A model generated the notes under the pieces. The model was not told the origin of the DNA, ran no database searches, and saw only the letters and a list, made by a program, of their open reading frames with translations. The translations under genes and the position numbers were made by a program. Shown in pieces: positions 9,312 through 16,097 of a DNA stretch of 64,000 nt. This stretch comes from Nocardia gamkensis NBRC 108242. Lineage in GTDB: Bacteria; Actinomycetota; Actinomycetes; Mycobacteriales; Mycobacteriaceae. The stretch spans positions 1 through 64,000 of the forward strand of contig NZ_BDBM01000004.1 in NCBI RefSeq assembly GCF_001612985.1, read 5' to 3'. How positions within the stretch are numbered: the stretch's first letter is position 1; each line of letters opens with the position of its first letter.

Positions 9312-10031
9312 TCAGCGGGTGCGCTCGCTGGTCGAAGCGGTCAGCTCGCTCTCGACCGCCTCGGACACGGGTGTACCGCGGCGAATCTTCTTCACCACGG
9401 CGGTGATGCCGGGCAGGATCGACACGAAGACGATGAGCAGGAAGATCGCCTCGACGTGGTCACGGATGAACGCGACGTTGCCCAGGAAGTAGCCGAGCAC
9501 CGTGACGCCGCCGCCCCACAGCACCGCGCCGACGATGTCGAACGCGACGTACTTGCGATAGTCCATTTTGGAGACTCCGGCCAGGACCGGCATAAAGGTG
9601 CGCACGATCGGCACGAACCGGGCCAGAACGATCGTCTTCGGGCCGTGCTTCTCGAAGAATTCGTGGGTCTCCGTGACGTAATGCTTCTTGAAGAACCGGG
9701 TGTCCTCTTTCTGGAACAGCGCCGGTCCGATCGCTCGTCCGATCCAGTAGGCACACTGGTCGCCCGCGAACGCGACCAGGACGACGGCGGGCACCAGAAC
9801 CCAGATCGACACCGGCGGATTCGGCTGCGCGGACAGCAGGCCGCCGGTGAACAGCAGCGAATCGCCGGGCAGGATCGGGAACAGCAAGCCGGTCTCGATG
9901 AAGACGATGACCAGGATGGCGGGCAGCACCGCGTTCTTCAGCCACGTCTCCGTGAGCAGGTGCATCGGGTCGAGCAACTCGGTAAGCGCGAGGTTGCTCG
10001 TCACCGATTCTGTCGCTGCCTGCAGAATCAC
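9312..10031 (-). CDS. DedA-family membrane protein (Rv0364-like)
   Basis: This is the first gene of the DedA pair, 239 residues. Motifs include FIETGLLFPILPGDSLLF, GDQCAYWIGRAIG and ARFVPIVRTFMPVLAGVSKM. I chose GTG 10031 because AGGAGG lies 5 bases upstream; longer starts add a non-conserved extension. It is divergent from fba, as Rv0364 is from fba (Rv0363c) in M. tuberculosis. Having two adjacent paralogues suggests duplication. Confidence 0.92.
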   Translation of the reverse strand: MILQAATESVTSNLALTELLDPMHLLTETWLKNAVLPAILVIVFIETGLLFPILPGDSLLFTGGLLSAQPNPPVSIWVLVPAVVLVAFAGDQCAYWIGRAIGPALFQKEDTRFFKKHYVTETHEFFEKHGPKTIVLARFVPIVRTFMPVLAGVSKMDYRKYVAFDIVGAVLWGGGVTVLGYFLGNVAFIRDHVEAIFLLIVFVSILPGITAVVKKIRRGTPVSEAVESELTASTSERTR

Positions 10032-10263
10032 GTGGCCTCCTGTCCCGATACGGCTGGCGTGCATCGCTTGCCACCGCGTCGGAAGCTGCCAGCGCAAATT
10101 ACCGGCCCCACAGTACCGGCTCCGCCTGAGAATGCTCGCGCGGTGCGCGAAATTACCGGTGGGTCACCTGTCCACTCCCTCCCTGCATACCAGGCGAAAC
10201 ACAGCTGCCTTAGGGTAAGGGCTGACAAAATAGGTCTTTGCCGCACAACACGGAGGTCTTACT

Positions 10264-11298
10264 GTGCCCATCGCGACTCCGGAGGTCTACGCCGAGATGC
10301 TCGGTCGGGCCAAAGCCAATTCCTTCGCCTTCCCGGCCATCAACTGCACGTCGTCGGAGACGGTCAACGCGGCCATCAAGGGTTTCGCGGACGCGGGCAG
10401 CGACGGCATCATCCAGTTCTCCACCGGCGGCGCCGAATTCGGCTCCGGCCAGGGTGTGAAGGACATGGTCACCGGCGCGGTGGCGCTGGCCGAGTTCGCG
10501 CACGTGGTCGCGGCCAGGTACGACGTGACCATCGCGCTGCACACCGACCACTGCCCCAAGGACAAGCTGGACACCTTCGTCCGGCCGCTGCTGGCGATCT
10601 CCCAGGAGCGGGTCAACGCGGGCAAGAACCCGCTGTTCCAGTCGCACATGTGGGACGGCTCCGCGATTCCGATCGACGAGAACCTCGAGATCGCCAAGGA
10701 ACTGCTGAAGGCCACGCACGCCGCGAACATCATTCTCGAGGTCGAGATCGGTGTCGTCGGCGGTGAAGAGGACGGCGTCGAGGCGGAGATCAACGAGAAG
10801 CTCTACACCTCGCCGGAGGACTTCGAGAAGACCATCGACGCCCTCGGCTCGGGCGAGAACGGCAAATACCTGCTCGCGGCCACCTTCGGCAACGTGCACG
10901 GCGTGTACAAGCCGGGCAACGTCGTGCTCAAGCCCGAGGTGCTCGCCGAGGGCCAGCGCGTCGCGGCGGCCAAGCTCGGCCTCGGCGCCGACGCGCAGCC
11001 GTTCGACTTCGTCTTCCACGGCGGTTCCGGCTCGCTGAAGTCCGAGATCGAGGACTCGCTGCGCTTCGGCGTGGTGAAGATGAACGTCGACACCGACACC
11101 CAGTACGCGTTCACGCGGCCGGTGGCCGGGCACATGTTCGCCAATTACGACGGCGTGCTGAAGATCGACGGCGAAGTGGGCAACAAGAAGTCCTACGACC
11201 CGCGCAGCTACCTGAAGAAGGCCGAGGCGTCGATGGCGGCCCGCGTCGTCGAGGCGTGCAACGACCTGCATTCCGCCGGACGCTCGATCAGCGCCTGA
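10264..11298 (+). CDS. fba: Class II fructose-bisphosphate aldolase
   Basis: Fba splits or forms fructose 1,6-bisphosphate in glycolysis and gluconeogenesis. The 344-residue length is typical of class II. The zinc/catalytic segment HTDHCPKDKL begins at residue 93, and later motifs are VEIGVVGGEEDG, FGNVHGVYKPG and FHGGSGS. The GTG start at 10264 follows GGAGG (10251-10255). TAGGGT in the 200-base leader could be part of a promoter. Confidence 0.97.
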   Translation: MPIATPEVYAEMLGRAKANSFAFPAINCTSSETVNAAIKGFADAGSDGIIQFSTGGAEFGSGQGVKDMVTGAVALAEFAHVVAARYDVTIALHTDHCPKDKLDTFVRPLLAISQERVNAGKNPLFQSHMWDGSAIPIDENLEIAKELLKATHAANIILEVEIGVVGGEEDGVEAEINEKLYTSPEDFEKTIDALGSGENGKYLLAATFGNVHGVYKPGNVVLKPEVLAEGQRVAAAKLGLGADAQPFDFVFHGGSGSLKSEIEDSLRFGVVKMNVDTDTQYAFTRPVAGHMFANYDGVLKIDGEVGNKKSYDPRSYLKKAEASMAARVVEACNDLHSAGRSISA

Positions 11299-11329
11299 CC
11301 CTGATTCACCCGTCAGGGGCTTGGTGCAC

Positions 11330-12448
11330 ATGAGTCTGGATGTGCGCGTGCTCGGGCCCGTGCGACTGCTCGTCGGTGGTGAACCGGTGGCCGTCGGCGG
11401 GCCCAAACCGCGAGCTCTGCTCGCCGCGCTCACGGTGAATCGGCGGCGCGCGGTGTCCTCGGCCGCGCTCGCCGATCTGGTGTGGAACGAGGAACCACCC
11501 GACTCCTATGCCGCGAGCCTGCAGGTCTTCGTCTCGAACATCCGCAAGGCGCTGCGGAACTCCGGTGTCGACCCGGCGACGGTGCTGCGCACCGAGTCGT
11601 CGGGCTATCGGCTGGAGATCGACGAGACCGCCTGCGATCTCGGGCGTTTCGAGGCGGCGCGGGAGGCCGGCTCGCGCGCCGCGGAACTGGGCGATCACGC
11701 CGGGGCGGCGCAATTGTTCGGCTCCGCCCTGCGCGAGTGGAGCGGCCGGGCGCTGGCCGATCTGGCCGGTTTGCAGTTCGCCGACGGCTTCGCCACCGCC
11801 ATGGACGAGGAGCGGCTGCTGGCCGCCTCGGCCCGGATCGACGCCGAGATCGCCTGCGGGCGCGCGTCCTCGGTGATCGGCGAGCTGGTCGCGATGACCA
11901 ACGAGCACCCGCTGCGCGAACCGCTGTGGGGTCAGTTGATCACCGCGCTGTATCTGTCCGGGCGTCAGGCGGACGCGCTGGAGGCGTGCCGGAAGGTGCG
12001 CGGCGTGCTCGCCGACGAGCTCGGCATCGACCCGGGACCGGCGCTGGTCGATCTGGAGCAGCGCGTCCTGCGGCAGGAGCCGCTCAGCACGGTCGAACTC
12101 CGGCAGGTCGAGCGCCTTGCCGCGGCCATGACCGAGACGGTCACCGAGGCGCCGGGCGCGGTGCGCAGCGGCCGGCTGCGGATGCCGGACGGCCGGATGG
12201 TGGCGATCGCCCAGGGCGGTCTGCGCATCGGCCGGATGACCGACAACGACTTGGTGCTGGAGGACCCGCGGGCCAGCCGCTACCACGCGCACATCATGCC
12301 GAGCCGCTCCGGTCTGCTCATCAAGGACCTGCATTCGGCCAACGGCGTCTTCGTCAACGAGGATCCGATCGACAGCGGAGTGCTGCTCGCCGACGGTGAC
12401 CAGATCCGAATCGGCGGGACGATCATCACCTTCCAAGCGCTGGGCTAG
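11330..12448 (+). CDS. EmbR/SARP-like transcriptional regulator with FHA domain
   Basis: This 372-residue protein combines a winged-helix DNA-binding domain (about 15-95), a bacterial transcriptional activator domain (about 100-245, ending in the DELGIDPGPALVDLEQRVL segment) and a C-terminal FHA domain (about 275-372). The FHA motif GRMTDND...ASRYHAHI binds phosphothreonine. This is the architecture of M. tuberculosis EmbR, which responds to Ser/Thr kinases; the target here is unknown. GTG 11324 and TTG 11321 are alternative starts. The stop interlocks with the convergent excalibur gene through a shared CTAG. Confidence 0.9.
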   Translation: MSLDVRVLGPVRLLVGGEPVAVGGPKPRALLAALTVNRRRAVSSAALADLVWNEEPPDSYAASLQVFVSNIRKALRNSGVDPATVLRTESSGYRLEIDETACDLGRFEAAREAGSRAAELGDHAGAAQLFGSALREWSGRALADLAGLQFADGFATAMDEERLLAASARIDAEIACGRASSVIGELVAMTNEHPLREPLWGQLITALYLSGRQADALEACRKVRGVLADELGIDPGPALVDLEQRVLRQEPLSTVELRQVERLAAAMTETVTEAPGAVRSGRLRMPDGRMVAIAQGGLRIGRMTDNDLVLEDPRASRYHAHIMPSRSGLLIKDLHSANGVFVNEDPIDSGVLLADGDQIRIGGTIITFQALG

Positions 12449-12780
12449 TCGCAGGCGATTCCGTTGCCGTCCCGGTCCAGATGCGCGTTGAAACCGGGCT
12501 GCCCGCGCAAGAGCGGTCCGGCGCCCTCCGCGCGCACCTGGTCGCAATCGGTGTAGATCTTCGGCGACCGCCCATCGGATTCCTCGGGGCGCTCGCTGTC
12601 GCCCTTCGGCCCGGACCGATTGTGCGGTATCGGATGGTCATCGTGCGGTCCGGCGATCGCTACGGCCGGAGGCGGGACGGCGGACGCCGCCGACGGCACG
12701 AGCACACTCGCTCCGGCCGTCAGCAGCGCCGCCCCGATCGCGGGCGCGATGCGGAGAACTGACTCGGTCACGCCTTCCAT
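12445..12780 (-). CDS. Secreted excalibur-domain protein A
   Basis: This 111-residue protein has an N-terminal signal sequence (hydrophobic about 8-34, ASAVPPP cleavage area) and a charged linker. It ends in an excalibur calcium-binding domain: YTDCDQVRAEGAGPLLRGQPG and DRDGNGIACD. The two Cys probably form a disulfide and the Asp loop probably binds calcium. The target is unknown; the domain often occurs with surface or nuclease proteins. It is a tandem paralogue of the next gene. Confidence 0.88.
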   Translation of the reverse strand: MEGVTESVLRIAPAIGAALLTAGASVLVPSAASAVPPPAVAIAGPHDDHPIPHNRSGPKGDSERPEESDGRSPKIYTDCDQVRAEGAGPLLRGQPGFNAHLDRDGNGIACD

Positions 12781-12814
12781 ACTGCGCCCGCGGCGGCCGG
12801 TGCGCCGGTGCGAT

Positions 12815-13183
12815 TCACTCGCAGGCGATTCCGTCGTTGTCGCGGTCCAGGTGCGGGGCGTAACCCGGCTGTCCGCGCAACAGCGGAGCCTTACCCGCGT
12901 TGCGAACCTCGGTGCAGTTCTTGTAGGAGGGGCCGCCCGGGGGCGCTTGTTGGGGTGGGTTCGAGTGCGGCGGGTTGTTCGGCTGCGGCGGGTTGTTCGG
13001 TGGGGGCGGGGTAGCTTGCGGCGGCGCCGCGGGCGGTGCGCAGAATTGTGCGGATCCTGAGCTGCACAGCAGGTCGGTGAGTGGGTCGGCCGCCGCGACG
13101 GGCGAGCCGATGACGAGCGCGGCGGTGGTGAGCAGACAGGCGGAGCCGATGCCGAGCATGGTGCGCAAGAGCGTGTTCTTCAT
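12815..13183 (-). CDS. Secreted excalibur-domain protein B
   Basis: This 122-residue protein has a clear signal peptide (about 1-32, VAAADP cleavage area), a second Cys pair (LLCSSGSAQFCAP), a Pro/Asn/Gln repeat linker (PPNNPPQPNNPP type) that could span the wall, and a C-terminal excalibur domain ending DRDNDGIACE. The domain is nearly identical in layout to that of gene A, 34 bases downstream, so the pair arose by duplication and is likely cotranscribed. The upstream gap to the divergent DUF4185 gene holds AT-rich palindromic DNA. Confidence 0.88.
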   Translation of the reverse strand: MKNTLLRTMLGIGSACLLTTAALVIGSPVAAADPLTDLLCSSGSAQFCAPPAAPPQATPPPPNNPPQPNNPPHSNPPQQAPPGGPSYKNCTEVRNAGKAPLLRGQPGYAPHLDRDNDGIACE

Positions 13184-13338
13184 GTGATCCGTTCTCGGTC
13201 AGCGCCGGGCGCGGCGGAACACGCTCGGCGGCAACAGGTTCGAACAATGACCCGGAGCGGTGCTCCGGACGGCCGCTCTCCCCGACAGGAGCCGTCGCGG
13301 AGTGGACGCTAGCAAAGTTCCGGCGTTACGCCTTGTAA

Positions 13339-13353
13339 ATGAAGTAATTTCAT
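13339..13353. promoter_or_regulatory. AT-rich inverted repeat between excalibur B and DUF4185 genes
   Basis: The bases ATGAAGTAATTTCAT form a 5-bp inverted repeat with a 5-base centre (ATGAA/TTCAT) in an unusually AT-rich patch of this GC-rich genome. It lies between two divergent genes for secreted proteins. A perfect 7-bp hairpin (CCGGAGC-GGT-GCTCCGG) is at 13252-13268. An operator role is inferred from position only. Confidence 0.4.
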
Positions 13354-13467
13354 CCTTTTAAATGGGCGTGTCGGACGGCCGGTTTTCGAAAGTCGAACGG
13401 GGTAGGGTCGTTCCGCTGGTTCGTCTTCGCAAGGTTCGTGTCCGCAATGGATTTCGAGGGGTTTGCT

Positions 13468-14934
13468 ATGGCGATGCGAATGCTGGCCGCCGTCGGTGCG
13501 ATCGTGGTCGGTGCGGGGTTGCTCGTCTACGCCGACGGGTCTGCCGCCGCGGCGCCGGAAGCGGCAGAAGGCCCGGCGGGGGTGGGGCCGTGCGCGACCG
13601 ATCCGGTGGCGACCCATGAGCCGCTGGTGCCGAAAACGGTGGAGGTGCCGATTCCCTATCCGGTGGTCACCGTGCTCCCGCCGCAGGCGCCGGACCCCGC
13701 GCCGAAACGAACGCGGATGGAGCTTCCGCCCGATCCGTGCGCCAATCCTTGCCCCGACCTCACCGATCTGCCCGGCGCGCCACCGAGCCTCGCCGGACAG
13801 CTGGGAATTCCGGAGATCCTGCTGAATCCCAAGCCGTTCCACTTCGCGATTCCCGGGCCCGGTCCCGACCCCGGTCAGGTGCCGCCGCGGCCCGCGCCGG
13901 TGCGGCCGCCGGTCGAACCCGCGGCGCAGTCACCCGCCCGGCCCGCCCCGCGCATCGGCCCCGCCCGCGAAGTGGCGAAGCTGACCGGCGCGAACTCGGT
14001 GAACCGCACCGACAAGCGGTGGCAGGTGGACGGTACCGACCTCGGCATCATGTGGGAGAGCGCACCGGGCGAGATCGCGACCGCGTTCGGCGACACCGTC
14101 GGACGCGGCTTCCATCCGCCGGGCGGCATGGGGCTGGATTGGCGCAGCAACGTGCTCGCCTTCAGCACCGATCGCGATCTCGCCGACGGGGTGACCTTCG
14201 ACCGGATGGTCACCGACGACCGCTGCCACGCGGCCGAGGTGCTCTCCAGCCGCAAACTCGACAACGTCGAGGTCACCACCATTCCCACCTCGGGTTTCGC
14301 GCTTGGCGGGCGACAGTACCTGAGCTACATGTCGATTCGGACCTGGAACAGCCTGCCCGGCACGTTCTTCACCAACTACGGCGGCATCGCCTACTCCGAC
14401 GATCACGGTGAGACCTGGACGAAGGATCCGCACGCCCGCTGGGACAACATCTTCGGCCTGGCGAATTTCCAGGTGAGCGCGATGGTTCCGCACGGCGGTT
14501 ACGTCTACATTTTCGGCACGCCCAACACCCGCCTCGGCGCGGTCGGCCTGGCCCGGGTACCGGAGGACCAACTGCTCAACACCACCGCCTACCAGTATTG
14601 GCAGGACGGCGTCTGGACGCCCGTCGGCGGCTTCGCCTCGGCCACGCCGATCGTGGACGGCACCGTCGGCGAGCTGTCCGTCCGCTACGACGCCGCCCGC
14701 GACGTCTGGCAGATGAGCTATCTGGACACGACCAAGGCCGCCATCGTCGTCCGGGAGGCGGACACGCCGCAGGGCGTGTGGTCGGAGAGCACGCCGACGG
14801 TCTCGGCGCTGACCTATCCGGAGCTGTACGGCGGGTTCATCCACCCGTGGTCCTCCGGATCGGACCTCTACTTCACCATCTCGACCTGGAGTGACTACAA
14901 CGTGTATCTGATGCACTCGGTCGTGAACGAGTGA
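13468..14934 (+). CDS. Secreted DUF4185 protein
   Basis: This 488-residue protein starts with a signal peptide (about 1-30, ending in SAAAAPEA), then a Pro-rich linker to about residue 170. A DUF4185 domain fills the rest (DLGIMWESAPGEIATAFGDT, YMSIRTWN, GGIAYSDDHGETWTKD, SDLYFTISTWSDYNVYLM). The domain is probably a five-bladed beta-propeller related to glycan-active enzymes. The exact activity is unknown. ATG 13468 follows GAGGGG by a good distance and opens the signal peptide directly; GTG 13438 and ATG 13447 are alternatives. Confidence 0.87.
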   Translation: MAMRMLAAVGAIVVGAGLLVYADGSAAAAPEAAEGPAGVGPCATDPVATHEPLVPKTVEVPIPYPVVTVLPPQAPDPAPKRTRMELPPDPCANPCPDLTDLPGAPPSLAGQLGIPEILLNPKPFHFAIPGPGPDPGQVPPRPAPVRPPVEPAAQSPARPAPRIGPAREVAKLTGANSVNRTDKRWQVDGTDLGIMWESAPGEIATAFGDTVGRGFHPPGGMGLDWRSNVLAFSTDRDLADGVTFDRMVTDDRCHAAEVLSSRKLDNVEVTTIPTSGFALGGRQYLSYMSIRTWNSLPGTFFTNYGGIAYSDDHGETWTKDPHARWDNIFGLANFQVSAMVPHGGYVYIFGTPNTRLGAVGLARVPEDQLLNTTAYQYWQDGVWTPVGGFASATPIVDGTVGELSVRYDAARDVWQMSYLDTTKAAIVVREADTPQGVWSESTPTVSALTYPELYGGFIHPWSSGSDLYFTISTWSDYNVYLMHSVVNE

Positions 14935-14940
14935 TCCGGG

Positions 14941-15981
14941 CTAGCGCAGCCGCACCTCGGCCACCGCGCGACCGAACAGCTTGCGCCCTTCGGAGGAGCC
15001 GCCGAGCAGGATGGTCGCGGTGCGCGCGGCCGGGTCGAGCGACTTGATCCGGCCGGTGAAATCGACCGTGCTCGCCGCGTCGGCGGCGACCGGAACGAAG
15101 CCGGAGAACCGCACGCTGAACTTCTGGATGGCGGTCGGATCGCCCAGCCACGCGGTGAGATAGCCACCGGCCAAGCCCATGGTCAGCATGCCGTGCGCGA
15201 CCACGGTCGGCAGCCCGGCCAGTTGCGCGGCGTGGTCGCTGAAGTGGATCGGGTTGGCGTCGCCGGACACGCCCGCGTAGTTCGCCAGGTCACCGCGGGT
15301 GAGCCGGAAGGCGCCTTCGGGAAGCTGATCGCCCGGGGCGAGTTCGTCGAACGAGGGCATCGTGTGCACGGTCGTGCGCTCGTGTTCGGCCGGCTCGACC
15401 AGCGGGCCGACACCCAGCGGCACCAGCATGTCGTCGGGGGCGAGATCGGCTCCGGAGTCGACCGGGCGCCCGTGCATCATGATGTTCTCGACCACGTCGT
15501 CCAGGGCGGCGTCGACCTCGGCGCCGCGGCGGGCGACGATCGTGGTCGAGCCGACGATGGCGACCTCACCGTGCTGATTGCTCAGCGAGAAGCGCACCAC
15601 GATGAAGTCGTTGTCCCCGAACCGGCGGATCGACTCGATGACGATCTCGCTGCGAACCCGGTCACCGGCCAGGATCGGCCGGTAGATCTCGAAGACCTGG
15701 TCGGTCTGCAGGAACTGGGAGAGGTCGTACTGGGTGAGCACGGAGTCGAGCAGCGCCCTGGTCGCGGACATGCCGATCACCGACGCGAAGGTCGGCGGCG
15801 CGATGATCCCGGGATACCCGAGCGCGCGTGCGTCGGCTTCGCGCTGATGCGCCGCGTGGTGGTTCTGGACCCCGCGGGCGAACTCCCGGACCTTCTCGCG
15901 GCCGACCTCGTAATGGTCCCGCACCCGGAATCGCTGTCCGGTCGGCGTCGCCGGAACGACATCGACATCCGGCCGCGCCAT
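14941..15981 (-). CDS. Fused HadA-HadB-type (3R)-hydroxyacyl-ACP dehydratase
   Basis: This 346-residue protein carries two hot-dog halves. The N-terminal half resembles HadA (REFARGVQNHHAAHQ, GYPGIIAPPTF). The C-terminal half resembles HadB with the hydratase motif SGDANPIHFSDHAA and VAHGMLTMG. In mycobacteria HadA and HadB are separate FAS-II subunits that dehydrate intermediates in mycolic acid elongation; fused forms occur in relatives such as Nocardia. ATG 15981 is used; ATG 15999 and 16011 are possible. It is convergent with the DUF4185 gene. Confidence 0.88.
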   Translation of the reverse strand: MARPDVDVVPATPTGQRFRVRDHYEVGREKVREFARGVQNHHAAHQREADARALGYPGIIAPPTFASVIGMSATRALLDSVLTQYDLSQFLQTDQVFEIYRPILAGDRVRSEIVIESIRRFGDNDFIVVRFSLSNQHGEVAIVGSTTIVARRGAEVDAALDDVVENIMMHGRPVDSGADLAPDDMLVPLGVGPLVEPAEHERTTVHTMPSFDELAPGDQLPEGAFRLTRGDLANYAGVSGDANPIHFSDHAAQLAGLPTVVAHGMLTMGLAGGYLTAWLGDPTAIQKFSVRFSGFVPVAADAASTVDFTGRIKSLDPAARTATILLGGSSEGRKLFGRAVAEVRLR

Positions 15982-16097
15982 CGTCTGTTCCCTGCTCATG
16001 ATCCGGGCCATGCTACTGCCGAACCGGACCATTGACCAGGTGTGTGTGACGCGCGCGACCGGCATCGATGCGTGTCGGCTATCACGCCGCCGAGCGG

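Noticed and set aside
12975..13187. Plus-strand frame opposite excalibur protein B
   Set aside because: It is a shadow; the minus strand has a signal peptide and the excalibur domain.
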